From assembly GCF_048269205.1 (NCBI RefSeq), contig NZ_JBLXJC010000002.1, positions 558,001-622,000 on the forward strand: DNA of 64,000 bases. Direction: 5' to 3'. A program made the translations under genes and the position numbers. Positions within the stretch are counted from its first letter, which is position 1, and each line of letters begins with the position of its first letter. The notes beneath the pieces were generated by a model. That model was not told where the DNA came from. It saw nothing but the letters and a program-made list of their open reading frames with translations, and made no database searches. This DNA comes from Emcibacter sp048269205. GTDB lineage: Bacteria > Pseudomonadota > Alphaproteobacteria > Sphingomonadales > Emcibacteraceae. Positions 43,668 through 53,759 of this stretch are shown here, piece after piece.

Positions 43668-44387
43668 ATGATGACCGCCAAATTTGCTACACTAAACCAT
43701 GAAGCTCACAAAAATCTGAGAGTCAGGAATCACACCGACTTCGCCCATGTCAAAGACCAGCACCTTGCTCCGATGGCACTGCATGAATTTGTCAAGGCAG
43801 CAAGCAGTTTGCCTGTCGTCTTCATCAAACCACAGGATGATGGCAAGTTTCACGCTGTCGCCATGATGGGGCTGACGCCAGGAGAAAACCTGGTTATCAA
43901 GAAGGGTTCATGGGATGGGATTTATGTGCCCGCCAGCGTCATTATCTATCCTTTTAGCCTGGCGAGAGCCCCAAGAGAAGACAATGAAACATTCGTTATG
44001 ACCATCGATGAAAACAGCCCGCTGGTCAGCAAGGATGACGGTAGTGCACTGTTTGACGACGAAGGTAACGCGACAGAATTCCTTGAAAACTGCAAGAAGA
44101 CGGTAACAGCACATTTTGACCATATTCAAATGTCGAAACAGTTTATCGACCTGCTGGACACAAAGGGCCTGATAACGGAACAGGGCCTTACAGTAAATTA
44201 TGGCGAGGACCAGGAGAACGTCAATATCAGAGGCATTTATGCCATTGACGAAAAAAAACTGGATGATCTGCCGGCCGAGGATTTTGAAGAATTACGCAAA
44301 CTGGGGCTATTGCCGGTAATCTACGCGCAGTTGGCCTCACTTCACCAGATTCACAGACTGCGCGGAATGAGCCTGTCGCAGCAGTAA
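43668..44387 (+). CDS. SapC family protein
   Basis: A 239-residue protein of the SapC family, named after an S-layer-associated protein; the function is unclear. The N-terminal segment NHEAHKNLRVR, LPVVFIKPQDDGKFHAVAMM and the central YVPASVIIYPFSL are family features, and the C-terminus LASLHQIHRLRGM is typical. No signal peptide is visible. In marine Proteobacteria SapC proteins often lie near TonB receptors, here 12 kb away. It is divergent from the LysR gene and followed by a terminator. Confidence 0.85.
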   Translation: MMTAKFATLNHEAHKNLRVRNHTDFAHVKDQHLAPMALHEFVKAASSLPVVFIKPQDDGKFHAVAMMGLTPGENLVIKKGSWDGIYVPASVIIYPFSLARAPREDNETFVMTIDENSPLVSKDDGSALFDDEGNATEFLENCKKTVTAHFDHIQMSKQFIDLLDTKGLITEQGLTVNYGEDQENVNIRGIYAIDEKKLDDLPAEDFEELRKLGLLPVIYAQLASLHQIHRLRGMSLSQQ

Positions 44388-44409
44388 TTCACGTCAGAAT
44401 ATGGATCGT

Positions 44410-44441
44410 AAAACCCTGTCCTCCCAAGGACAGGGTTTTTT
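44410..44441 (+). terminator. Intrinsic terminator after the SapC gene
   Basis: AAACCCTGTCC and GGACAGGGTTT form an 11-bp stem with a T-run behind it. Confidence 0.9.
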
Positions 44442-44541
44442 ATTGGTCCGAATTGTAGATAATGGATATATTTCGAACAAGATTCACACCTACATTGCGT
44501 AGAACATAATTATTAGTCAGGTTAATCAGGAAGTCAGTTCT

Positions 44542-46365
44542 TTGCAGGCAAAAACAACTGGAACCGGAATATTCGATCGCTCCCGGACTCTTTTGAGTCC
44601 AAAGTCATATGCGATACTAGTTCTTCTGCTTACCTGCTTCACCAGCCCTGCCCTGGCGGCGGGTGATTTTTCCTATGACCTGAAGTTACATGGATTCGAG
44701 AAATTGCCGGACGAAACCGTTCGACGCAGCTTCGAGGAGCACTCCGTACTGTCAAACCGGAAGTCCGAGAACTTTGTATCCGTGTCCAACCTGAGATCCC
44801 GGCTGAGGCAGGATGTGGATCTTCTGGAACGCATTTTGCGGGCAGAAGGCTATTACAACAGCAAGATCACCGAAAAACTTTCCCGCCGGGAAAACAAATT
44901 TGCTGTCTCCATATCCCTGGCTCCGGGACCGCGATATCTTCTGGATAAAATACGGATTACATACCCGGAAGCCCCGGACATGGAAATTCAGCAGAAAGCC
45001 ACGGCAGCACTGAGCCTGAAAGAAGGCACCCCCCTGCGCTCCGAAGAAACCCTGGCCGCCCAGACAAGAATGATTGTCGCCTTTCCGGAAATGGGATATC
45101 CGCTGGCCCGGGTAGAAGACCGGAATATCATTGTGGATCACGCCACCCAAACCGCTTCGGTAGAGTTCATTGTCGCGACAGGTCCACACACCCGCTTTGG
45201 CGCAGCCCGTTTTGAAGGACTGTCATCAGTCAACAGAGCCTATCTTGAACGCATGGTGACCTGGCAGAAAGGCACTGTTTATGCCCAGAAGAAGGTTGAT
45301 GCCCTGAGATCCCGCCTGTCCGGCACTGGTCTGTTCAGAAGTATTCAGGTCACTCTTGCCGAGCAGGAAAGCGAGGAAAGGGATATCCTGGTCAGGCTGG
45401 TGGAAAACAAGCACCGGACCATCGGACTTTCCGCTGGCTATGCCACCAGCGACGGTCTCAGCAGTGACGCCTCCTGGCAGCACCGCAACATTTTCGGCAA
45501 CGGGGAAAGACTGCTGATCGGTGCCCATCTGGCGGAAATAGAGCAGTCCCTGACAGCCAGACTGGACAAGCCAAATTTCAAGAGGCTCGACCAGACACTG
45601 TTCCTGGAAACCAGCGCCAGAAACGAAAACACCGACGCCTATGACGCCCTGACCGCGGATGCCCGGGTCGGACTGGAACGTCTGCTGACAAAAAATATTG
45701 CTGCAAACCTCTCTGTATTTACCCAGTATGCCGACATCACCAACTCCGACAACGACAAAAAATACTGGCTGGCAGCATTACCCGCCGGGATACGCTGGGA
45801 TAACTCGAATGATATTCTTGATCCGACAAGCGGTTTCAGGGTTTCACTGACCTCGGCACCAACATTTATCTTCAACGGGTCCAAAGAGTTTTATCTGCGT
45901 AGCGAAGTAAACCTGAGCGGCTATTACCCGCTGGACGGCGACCGTGATTTCGTACTGGCCGCACGGGTCAGGGCCGGATCAGTCTATGGCATCAGCTTTG
46001 ACGAATTGCCCACCAAGGAAAGATTTTTCAGCGGTGGCGGCGGTTCTGTCCGGGGATACGGCTATCAGGACATCGGTCCCAGGGATCCCTCCGGCGATCC
46101 CATTGGTGGCCGCTCTGTCGCCGAAATCAACGGGGAAGTGCGGGTCCACATCAGCAAAACCCTGAGCCTTGTTCCCTTCATCGATGGCGGTAATGTCTAT
46201 GAGAGCGAGCTGCCTGGTTTCAAAGGTTTCCGTTGGGGAACGGGCCTGGGTGTGCGTTATCATACCAGCTTCGGCCCCCTTCGGATTGATGCCGCCACGC
46301 CGTTGAACCGGTTGCCCGGGGAAAGCCGGTTTCATCTGTACGTCAGCCTGGGACAGGCCTTCTGA
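44542..46365 (+). CDS. tamA: Outer-membrane translocation protein TamA
   Basis: BamA-like outer-membrane subunit of the TAM complex that assists insertion of outer-membrane proteins and lipid transport. The 607-residue protein starts with TTG; an AGGA lies about 12 bases upstream. A signal peptide (about 18-40, ending ALAAGD) is followed by three POTRA domains (about 45-280) and a 16-strand barrel with the family's FFSGGGGSVRGYGYQDIGPR lock motif and GLGVRYHTSFGPLRIDAATP near the end. It shares the TGATG overlap with tamB, which indicates translational coupling. Confidence 0.93.
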   Translation: MQAKTTGTGIFDRSRTLLSPKSYAILVLLLTCFTSPALAAGDFSYDLKLHGFEKLPDETVRRSFEEHSVLSNRKSENFVSVSNLRSRLRQDVDLLERILRAEGYYNSKITEKLSRRENKFAVSISLAPGPRYLLDKIRITYPEAPDMEIQQKATAALSLKEGTPLRSEETLAAQTRMIVAFPEMGYPLARVEDRNIIVDHATQTASVEFIVATGPHTRFGAARFEGLSSVNRAYLERMVTWQKGTVYAQKKVDALRSRLSGTGLFRSIQVTLAEQESEERDILVRLVENKHRTIGLSAGYATSDGLSSDASWQHRNIFGNGERLLIGAHLAEIEQSLTARLDKPNFKRLDQTLFLETSARNENTDAYDALTADARVGLERLLTKNIAANLSVFTQYADITNSDNDKKYWLAALPAGIRWDNSNDILDPTSGFRVSLTSAPTFIFNGSKEFYLRSEVNLSGYYPLDGDRDFVLAARVRAGSVYGISFDELPTKERFFSGGGGSVRGYGYQDIGPRDPSGDPIGGRSVAEINGEVRVHISKTLSLVPFIDGGNVYESELPGFKGFRWGTGLGVRYHTSFGPLRIDAATPLNRLPGESRFHLYVSLGQAF

Positions 46366-49300
46366 TGACGCCTGATAGTGCGAAATATTTCTCCTCGCGA
46401 ACTGCCGTCAGACTGGCGGTCTGGAGCGCCCTGGTCCTCGCCGTCCTGCTTGCAGTAGCAGGGACCGGCCTCCTGATACTGGACACACCTTACGGCAAAC
46501 GACAGCTTACGAGCTGGCTGAACGGGGAACTGGGCGATGACACCTCCGGCATCGAAATTGGTACCGTCACAGGCACCCTGTTCGGCAAGTTCCGGATTGA
46601 CCGAGTCCGTTTCAAGGATACAGAGGGAGTCTGGGCCGAACTTCATGCCACAGAGGTGATCTGGTCGCCCTGGAAACTGGTCGGCGGAACCCTTGATATC
46701 GAAAGCCTGCATGCCAAAAGATTAAACGTCCGCCGACGACCCGCCAGCCGGAACGAAGCCGCTGACATGCAAGTCCCCTCCTCTTCACCTCTGGCTGTGC
46801 CGGAACTGCCTTTTGATCTGCGGATTGGCGAATTCGACCTGGCTGAAATAAATCTCCGCCGTGCCGTCGCCGGCCGGCCCATGCAATTGACCAGTCATGG
46901 TCAGCTTGTCGAAGAGGAAGACCGGCGCATTACGCTCGGTTTTTTTCTGCAGCGGCGGGGAGATATCCGCGAAGAACTGGCCCTGGACCTGATATTTGAC
47001 AAAGTGGATGACTATCTTGCTCTTGACGGAAAGCTTTATATCCCCCCGCGTGGCCTGATTGCCGCACTGACGGGAACCACTCTTGATCAAGATTTCTCCC
47101 TTCAGCTTCAAGGCGAAGGTCCCCGGAGCAACTGGGCCGGCAAATTTGCCGTCTTGCAGGGAGAGGTCCTGCTTGGCGAAGCGTCTATTACCAACAGAAA
47201 TCATGTTTTTTCCATCGCCGCCGATATTGATCCGGGTCTGCAGAAGAATCTGAAGGATGTGGAGATGTTGGGGGGCAATATCGGGCTGTCTGTACTTCTT
47301 AAGCCGGACGCAGAGGAATATCACAAATATCTGACTGTGGAGATGGAAACTGCAACGGCAGCCATCAGGGCGGAAGGGCGGCTGAACACCAAAGATATTA
47401 CCCTGCTCGATAATATCCGTTATTCCGGCAGGCTGAAACATGAAACCGCCTTTGGCAATGTCAAGTTCAGTCCTTTCACTGTTCAGGGTGTCATCAGCGG
47501 TACGCTCAGTGAGCCTGCCTTTACCCTGAAAAGCGACAGCCTGGCCGTGCAGACAAACGACGGAACCCGTCTCCGGGTGACAGGCACCCTGTCCGCAAAC
47601 AGAACCGATTCCGCCCTGCGCTATACAACTGCGGGCACAGTTACAGAATTTGCCCTTGGCAGTGCTGACCAGCCGCCAGTCTATCTTCCCCTGCCCGTTT
47701 ACTGGCGGGGGGACGGACAGCTCGACCTGGCCGGTAACCTTGCCGTGCTGGACAGCCTGGAGCTGAAAAACGAGCCCTCACAACTAACCTTGAGCGGTTC
47801 AGTCGGCCTCGGCGGCGATAGCCTCGATCTGGCCGGACGACTGCGCAGCAGCCTTGCTCCTCTCGGCGAGGCCTTGTCCGGCACAATGGCCCTTGACCTG
47901 TCCGCCAAACGGGAGAATGGCGGTGAGCCGCTGCTGCTGGACATTAACGCCAGCAGCCAGGATATTTCCTATGGCAGCCCCCTGCTGGACAACCTGACCG
48001 GTCCGGCGCCAACCGCCAGAGTTAGCGGAACATTACGCCCGGACGACAGCCTGTCGGTAACGGCGGAAATTGCCGGTTCACACGTCAGCCTGTCGGCCGA
48101 TCTGACCGCTGATAAAAACATGCTGCTGCAGGACAGCAGTTATACCCTGTCCCTCATCGACCTGAATACAATGGAGAAGGCGGGAGGTCTCAGCCTGGCC
48201 GGAAAGCTTGACATTTCCGGTGTTCTGTCAGGCCCTCTGGCTTCCCCCGACATGACCGCAGAGACAAGTCTGAAAAACCTGGACATTCAGGGCATCACTC
48301 TCACCGATCTCGCCCTTTCTGCCAATCTCAGGAATATCGTAAACAGCCTTCAGGGCATGGTCACACTGACCGGCAGCTCCGGCTACGGCCCGCTTGACCT
48401 CTCCTTCACGGTGGCACAGCCGGAAAAAGATATTTTCCGGCTTTCGGAAATTTCCGCCCTGGCCGGCCCCCTCATGGCGACAGGAGACCTCTCCATTCCG
48501 TCCGGCAAGGCATTGAACGGGGAAATCAGCCTACAGACCCTGCCCGAAAAAGAGCGCGCCGCGTCGGTCTCGGACCTTTTCGAGGGAACGCTGGAAGCTG
48601 CCCTGTCTCTGGAAGACCGGAACGGACAGCAGCAATATTCTTCATCGGGCACGGCAAGGGACCTCCGCATCACCCTGCCGGGCGGAGACATACTTACCCT
48701 CCGTCAAACCGACTGGTCGGGCCAGTTGCTGACTGATGACGACTTGCCGGCGCTTGATCTTTCCGCCAGTGCCAAAGACCTGTCCCTGCCCAGAATCGAA
48801 CTCTCGGAGCTGAAGATAAATCTGGATCATGATGACCGCAAAACCGCATTCAGGATAGATGCCGGTGGTACAGAACTCTATCCCCTCGAGCTGTCCGCCC
48901 GGGGCCATGTCGAAACAGGATCAGGGAAAAGTCTTGAGCTGGAACTTTCCCTTGACGGGCAGGCCAACAACATCGGGTTCAACACCCCCGCCCCCCTGCA
49001 TTTCGAAAAGACAGGGGACAGTCTAAGCCTCAGTCCGGCAAAATTGTCTCTGGGCGATGGCACACTCGGGGTCAGTTTCTCCCGCACCCCGGAAGATATC
49101 AAGGCCCACGTGAAGGCAGATCAGGCGGATTTGCGCTTGCTCAATCAGTTTATCCCGGAACTGCCGTTCACAGGCACAGCGGACGGCCGGATTGATCTGT
49201 CCGCCAGCAGCAAGGCTCTCAAGGGAACCGCTCTACTGACCCTGACCGGCCTTGATACGCCGCAGCAGCTTTATGCCATCGATCCGGATCTGAAAATCGG

Positions 49301-50732
49301 TATTAATGCAATCCTGTCAGAACAGCAGATATCACTGACAGGCCGGGTAGACCTTGCCGCGACAAAGTTGGCGGGGCTGTCGGCAACACTGCCTGTTGAC
49401 TATAATTTCGGCGGCGGAGACTACAGCATTGACACTCAATCTCCCCTTTCAGCCGATCTTGACTGGGACGGCCGGGTGGAACCACTATGGCCAATGCTGA
49501 ACCTGTTCAACCATGATCTTTCCGGGGCCGCCAGTGGCCGGATTGCCGTAACCGGATCACTCAACGAGCCACATTTCAGTGGCAAGATCGGATTCGATAA
49601 CGGCCGCTATGAAAATATCCAGAGCGGATTTGTCGCCGACAATATGGAGTTGGACGCTGAAGTAAGTGACAACAGATTGACATTGCGAAAATTTACCGCA
49701 ACTGACGGCGGCAGCGGTACTCTGGGCGCAGACGGTTGGATTCAGGTTTTCCCTGATTTGTCCTATCAGGCCGATATTAACCTGCGGGCGGACAGGGCCC
49801 ATCTCTATCGTCAACCCAGTCTGGAAATCACCGCCTCGACTGAGCTGTCTCTGAAAAAAGACGAGGAACGCCTGACCCTCGACGGAGAGGCGGAGGTGAA
49901 TAGCGCCAATATCAATCTGGTAGATCAGGGCCCGGGTAATCTGATCGAAACCGATGTGGTGGAAATCAACAATGGCCGACCGGTGATTGAGGACGAAGAT
50001 CTGAAGAAACGGCATATTGGCCCGCTCTACCTTGATCTTGCCCTGAAGGCACCCAAGCGGGTGTTTGTCCGGGGCCGAGGCCTGGATTCCGAATGGGCCG
50101 GCGATCTGGACATTACCGGTTCCTCTGACGAAGTTATCATCAACGGCAGCATTTCCCTGATTAAGGGAACCTTCAGCTTTTCCGGCAAGCGTTTTAACCT
50201 GACGCACGGAGAAATAAGGTTCCCCGGCAATCAGAGCAATGATCCCTCCCTGAATATCGTGGCCCAGCTGGATATGGTGAATCTGACCGCCTTTATCAAA
50301 ATTGGCGGCACCGCGGCCCAGCCGGCGCTGACGATAACGTCTTCACCGGAACTTCCCCAGGACGAAATAATGGCCAGGATACTGTTCGGGTCTTCGGTTA
50401 CTGAACTCACTCCCTGGCAGGCCCTGCAGCTAGCAAGCTCCATCCAGGCCCTTTCCGGCAGCGGCGGGCCGGGCATGCTGGACAAAATGCGTGGAAGTAT
50501 CGGCATTGACCGCTTTTCCATTGCCTCGGACGCAAACGGCCAGCATGGGACGCTTATCTCCGGCGGTAAATATCTGACCGATAAAATCTATGTGGAAATC
50601 ACCACGTCCAGCACATCCGGTGCCACTGCCCAGTCCGTGGAGGTGGACCTGACCAAAAGCCTGTCCCTGGTGACCAGGCACACCCTGGACCAGGATAACA
50701 GCCTGTCTATTCGCTGGTCCTGGGATTACTAG
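46365..50732 (+). CDS. tamB: Inner-membrane translocation protein TamB
   Basis: A very long (1455-residue) AsmA-like protein that spans the periplasm and pairs with TamA. One N-terminal membrane anchor (about 15-40, LAVWSALVLAVLLAVAGTGL) is followed by a beta-taco of strand repeats and a conserved C-terminal TamB domain (about 1100-1455), which shows GPLYLDLALKAPKRVFVRG, LARMLFGSS-like ILFGSSVTELTPWQALQ and a final SIRWSWDY. The length is usual for this family. It follows tamA with a one-base overlap. TamB-like proteins are implicated in phospholipid transfer. Confidence 0.93.
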   Translation: MTPDSAKYFSSRTAVRLAVWSALVLAVLLAVAGTGLLILDTPYGKRQLTSWLNGELGDDTSGIEIGTVTGTLFGKFRIDRVRFKDTEGVWAELHATEVIWSPWKLVGGTLDIESLHAKRLNVRRRPASRNEAADMQVPSSSPLAVPELPFDLRIGEFDLAEINLRRAVAGRPMQLTSHGQLVEEEDRRITLGFFLQRRGDIREELALDLIFDKVDDYLALDGKLYIPPRGLIAALTGTTLDQDFSLQLQGEGPRSNWAGKFAVLQGEVLLGEASITNRNHVFSIAADIDPGLQKNLKDVEMLGGNIGLSVLLKPDAEEYHKYLTVEMETATAAIRAEGRLNTKDITLLDNIRYSGRLKHETAFGNVKFSPFTVQGVISGTLSEPAFTLKSDSLAVQTNDGTRLRVTGTLSANRTDSALRYTTAGTVTEFALGSADQPPVYLPLPVYWRGDGQLDLAGNLAVLDSLELKNEPSQLTLSGSVGLGGDSLDLAGRLRSSLAPLGEALSGTMALDLSAKRENGGEPLLLDINASSQDISYGSPLLDNLTGPAPTARVSGTLRPDDSLSVTAEIAGSHVSLSADLTADKNMLLQDSSYTLSLIDLNTMEKAGGLSLAGKLDISGVLSGPLASPDMTAETSLKNLDIQGITLTDLALSANLRNIVNSLQGMVTLTGSSGYGPLDLSFTVAQPEKDIFRLSEISALAGPLMATGDLSIPSGKALNGEISLQTLPEKERAASVSDLFEGTLEAALSLEDRNGQQQYSSSGTARDLRITLPGGDILTLRQTDWSGQLLTDDDLPALDLSASAKDLSLPRIELSELKINLDHDDRKTAFRIDAGGTELYPLELSARGHVETGSGKSLELELSLDGQANNIGFNTPAPLHFEKTGDSLSLSPAKLSLGDGTLGVSFSRTPEDIKAHVKADQADLRLLNQFIPELPFTGTADGRIDLSASSKALKGTALLTLTGLDTPQQLYAIDPDLKIGINAILSEQQISLTGRVDLAATKLAGLSATLPVDYNFGGGDYSIDTQSPLSADLDWDGRVEPLWPMLNLFNHDLSGAASGRIAVTGSLNEPHFSGKIGFDNGRYENIQSGFVADNMELDAEVSDNRLTLRKFTATDGGSGTLGADGWIQVFPDLSYQADINLRADRAHLYRQPSLEITASTELSLKKDEERLTLDGEAEVNSANINLVDQGPGNLIETDVVEINNGRPVIEDEDLKKRHIGPLYLDLALKAPKRVFVRGRGLDSEWAGDLDITGSSDEVIINGSISLIKGTFSFSGKRFNLTHGEIRFPGNQSNDPSLNIVAQLDMVNLTAFIKIGGTAAQPALTITSSPELPQDEIMARILFGSSVTELTPWQALQLASSIQALSGSGGPGMLDKMRGSIGIDRFSIASDANGQHGTLISGGKYLTDKIYVEITTSSTSGATAQSVEVDLTKSLSLVTRHTLDQDNSLSIRWSWDY

Positions 50733-50760
50733 TAAATAGGATGATATTTCAGGCGAACCG

Positions 50761-51231
50761 CTAGAGATCGGCGCTGGGCATATCCTCGACAATCTTGCTG
50801 CGCAGCCGGTAACTGTTGCCGCGAACCATGGCGATCCGGGTCCCTTCCTGATTGGTGATCACCACATCGCACAATCCGGTGCGCCCGGCCTGATTCTGTA
50901 CTTCCGCCACGGCGGTCAGCAGATCGCCCTCCCCCGCCGGGGTAAGAAAGGTGATATTGTTGGTCAGGGTCACTGTGGTGATGTTTGCCGTGTTGCAGGC
51001 AAAGGCAAATGCGGTGTCGGCCAGGGCAAAGATATATCCGCCGTGACAAATGGCATGGCCATTCAGCATTTGCTCCGTCACCAACATGGTCATGACAGCA
51101 TAGCCCGGACGCACTTTGGTGAGTTTAATTCCCATATTTTGTGCCGCAACATCCTTCTTATACATGGCATCCGCCACCTGTCGCGCGAAGGACAACGGGC
51201 TTTCGCGATCACGGACATCTTTCTCTGTCAT
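50761..51231 (-). CDS. paaI: Phenylacetate-pathway thioesterase PaaI
   Basis: A 156-residue hotdog-fold thioesterase that hydrolyses dead-end CoA esters formed when phenylacetate breakdown stalls. LNGHAICHGGYIFALADTAF matches E. coli PaaI closely and contains the catalytic Asp region. ATG 51231 is chosen, with AGGAATTC 7 bases upstream; the longer reading frame from 51273 is less likely. It is divergent from paaX. Confidence 0.92.
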   Translation of the reverse strand: MTEKDVRDRESPLSFARQVADAMYKKDVAAQNMGIKLTKVRPGYAVMTMLVTEQMLNGHAICHGGYIFALADTAFAFACNTANITTVTLTNNITFLTPAGEGDLLTAVAEVQNQAGRTGLCDVVITNQEGTRIAMVRGNSYRLRSKIVEDMPSADL

Positions 51232-51312
51232 TGTGAATTCCTGACTGAAATGATAGACATACTGAAAATACATGCTGTAATGAGTAACAAAATTAACAAC
51301 AAGAATATGTAG

Positions 51313-52233
51313 ATGTCCTCAGCGTCGCAATTAAAAAAACTGATCAGGGAATTTCAGCAGAGACAGCCAATACGCGCCGGATCCCTTATTATGACTGTTT
51401 ACGGAGACGCCATTGCGCCCCGTGGCGGCACCGTCTGGCTGGGCAGCCTTATCAATCTCCTGGAACCTCTCGGCCTGAACGGGCGGCTGGTCAGAACCAC
51501 CATTTCCCGGCTCAGCAAGGATAACTGGCTGGCGCCAAACCAGGTCGGGCGGAAAAGCTACTACAGTCTGACAGCAAGCGGACGAAAAAGATTTCAGAAT
51601 GCGACGCCGCGTATTTATGCGGGCCCGCAGACGGACTGGGACGGAACATGGTGCCTTGTTTTTCTGCCGAACCACCTCCGTCAGAAAAAAGACACGCTGC
51701 GGCGGGAACTGGGCTGGCTCGGCTTCGGTAACCTTGCCGCCGGCCTTCTCGCCCACCCCAATCCGGATATGGAAGCCCTGAAACAAACTCTGGAACTCAA
51801 TGAAGTCGAGGACGAGGCCATTATCCTGAACAAGGCCCGGCACAGCCTGACCAGCGGCAAGGCGCTGGACAAACTGGTCCATGAATGCTGGGATCTCGCA
51901 GACCTGGGACAACATTATCATGAATTCCTGAGCCGCTACCGGCCGGTATACAAATCCCTGAAAGAATCAGCCCTTGCATCGGACGAGGACGGCGCTCTGC
52001 TGCGAATCCTTATGATTCACGATTACCGGAAGATTCTTCTCAGAGATCCCCTGCTGCCCACCGGCCTTTTGCCCGCCCAGTGGGAAGGCACCTCGGCTCA
52101 TCAGCTCTGCCGCAATATCTATCTGCTGCTGCTGGATGGCTCGGAACGCTATTTCAGCAAGAATCTGGAGACCGCAGACGGCCCTCTACCGGCTCCATCC
52201 GCCATATTCTACCAACGCTTCGGCGGACTCTAG
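51313..52233 (+). CDS. paaX: Phenylacetate repressor PaaX
   Basis: A 306-residue repressor that releases the paa genes when phenylacetyl-CoA is present. The winged-helix domain is at about 15-90 (GGTVWLGSLINLLEPLGLNG, RTTISRLSKDNWLAPNQVGR) and the C-terminal PaaX domain follows (about 110-290, with WDGTWCLVFLPN and LGFGNLAAGL). The length is as in E. coli. It is divergent from paaI and 120 bases upstream of paaA, on the same strand. Confidence 0.92.
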   Translation: MSSASQLKKLIREFQQRQPIRAGSLIMTVYGDAIAPRGGTVWLGSLINLLEPLGLNGRLVRTTISRLSKDNWLAPNQVGRKSYYSLTASGRKRFQNATPRIYAGPQTDWDGTWCLVFLPNHLRQKKDTLRRELGWLGFGNLAAGLLAHPNPDMEALKQTLELNEVEDEAIILNKARHSLTSGKALDKLVHECWDLADLGQHYHEFLSRYRPVYKSLKESALASDEDGALLRILMIHDYRKILLRDPLLPTGLLPAQWEGTSAHQLCRNIYLLLLDGSERYFSKNLETADGPLPAPSAIFYQRFGGL

Positions 52234-52261
52234 GGATTTTTTTTCCTTTAGAATCAATCGT

Positions 52262-52278
52262 ATGTAAATGTGATACAT
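52262..52278. promoter_or_regulatory. Palindrome upstream of paaA (possible PaaX site)
   Basis: ATGTA-N7-TACAT lies between paaX and paaA, 79 bases before the paaA start in a T-rich stretch. The position fits a repressor site. The sequence does not reproduce the E. coli PaaX box. Confidence 0.35.
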
Positions 52279-52356
52279 TTTTTATTGATTTATTTGTTTT
52301 TTTGTAACATATTAAACCCGGAACTGAACAATAGAAATCATATTGAAAGGGGTCTC

Positions 52357-53355
52357 ATGTACGGCGATACATCCATTCAGAAAGCAATCAAACTGGCTGA
52401 ACCCACAAGTGAGGAACAAGCCCGCCTGGAAGAGATTTTCCAGGAAAAAGTCGACAATGACATCAAGATTGAACCGCAGGACTGGATGCCTGCCGCATAC
52501 CGCAAGACCCTGGTGCGCCAGATGTCGCAGCATGCCCATTCCGAAGTGATCGGCATGCAGCCGGAAGGGAACTGGCTCACCCGCGCACCGTCCCTGCGCC
52601 GCAAAGCCATTCTGCTGGCCAAAATCCAGGATGAAGGCGGTCATGGCCTCTATATCTACAGTGCCGCTGAAACCCTTGGCACCTCCCGTGCGGAAATGGT
52701 CGAGCAGCTACATGCCGGCAAGGCCAAATATTCCTCCATCTTTAACTATCCGGCGCTGACCTGGGCTGACATCGGCACCATCGGCTGGCTGGTTGACGGC
52801 GCCGCGATCACCAACCAGGTTTCCCTCGCCAAAGGCTCTTACGGACCCTATAGCCGGGCCATGATCCGGATCTGTAAAGAAGAAAGCTTCCATCAGCGCC
52901 AGGGATATGAACTGCTTCTCTCCCTTGCCCGCGGCACGGATGAACAGAAAGCCATGGTTCAGGAATCCGTGAACCGTTTCTGGTGGCCGTCACTGATGAT
53001 GTTCGGCCCCAGCGACAAGGACAGCGCGCATACCGCCCAGTCCATGAAATGGAAAATCAAGCGGAAAACCAATGATGCTCTGCGTCAGGAATTTATTGAT
53101 GCCACCGTGCCCCAGGCCGAGTTCCTTGGCATCACCCTGCCTGATCCGGATCTGAAATGGAACGAAGAAACCGGTCACTATGATCACGGAGAGATCGACT
53201 GGGAAGAATTCCACAATGTCATTCAGGGTAACGGCATCTGCAACAAGCAGCGTCTGGAAACTCACATCAAGTCTCATGAAGACGGCGAATGGGTCCGCGA
53301 AGCTGCCATTGCCTATGCCGAAAAGCAAAAAGCCAAAAAAGAAGCTGCCGCCTGA
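52357..53355 (+). CDS. paaA: 1,2-phenylacetyl-CoA epoxidase, catalytic subunit PaaA
   Basis: Diiron monooxygenase that epoxidises phenylacetyl-CoA, the first ring attack of the pathway. The 332-residue start (MYGDTSIQ) has GAAAGGGG upstream. The diiron ligands lie in HSEVIGMQ, IQDEGGHG and CKEESFHQRQG. It is the first gene of the paaABCDE operon, with the reductase PaaE four genes on. Confidence 0.96.
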   Translation: MYGDTSIQKAIKLAEPTSEEQARLEEIFQEKVDNDIKIEPQDWMPAAYRKTLVRQMSQHAHSEVIGMQPEGNWLTRAPSLRRKAILLAKIQDEGGHGLYIYSAAETLGTSRAEMVEQLHAGKAKYSSIFNYPALTWADIGTIGWLVDGAAITNQVSLAKGSYGPYSRAMIRICKEESFHQRQGYELLLSLARGTDEQKAMVQESVNRFWWPSLMMFGPSDKDSAHTAQSMKWKIKRKTNDALRQEFIDATVPQAEFLGITLPDPDLKWNEETGHYDHGEIDWEEFHNVIQGNGICNKQRLETHIKSHEDGEWVREAAIAYAEKQKAKKEAAA

Positions 53356-53415
53356 GGCTCGATAGAAATTCCGATCACTGATATCGATCGAAAGAAGATA
53401 TAAAAGGACATCCAA

Positions 53416-53721
53416 ATGAGCGACAAACCCAATTCACACAACAAGGATTGGCCCCTGTATGAAGTTTTCATCCGCAGCAAAGCGGGCCTTGATCACAAAC
53501 ATGCCGGCAGCATCCACGCCAGCGATCCTGAAATGGCCATCGAGGCGGCCCGGGACGTATACACCCGCCGCGGTGAAGGCGTGAGCATCTGGGTCGTGCC
53601 ATCCAACGCCATTACGGCTTCCAAGCCGGAAGACAAGGACAGCCTCTATGAGCCGGCCGACAGCAAAATCTATCGTCACCCGACCTTCTATGACATCCCC
53701 AAGGAAGTGGGCAAAATGTAA
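53416..53721 (+). CDS. paaB: 1,2-phenylacetyl-CoA epoxidase subunit PaaB
   Basis: A 101-residue small subunit that bridges PaaA-PaaC pairs. WPLYEVFIRSKAGLDHKHAG and DVYTRRGEGVSIWVVPS are the family's signatures. It lies 60 bases after paaA in the operon. Confidence 0.95.
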   Translation: MSDKPNSHNKDWPLYEVFIRSKAGLDHKHAGSIHASDPEMAIEAARDVYTRRGEGVSIWVVPSNAITASKPEDKDSLYEPADSKIYRHPTFYDIPKEVGKM

Positions 53722-53759
53722 TCCCCCCGCGGGAAACCCAAAGACCTAAGGAGTGACAA

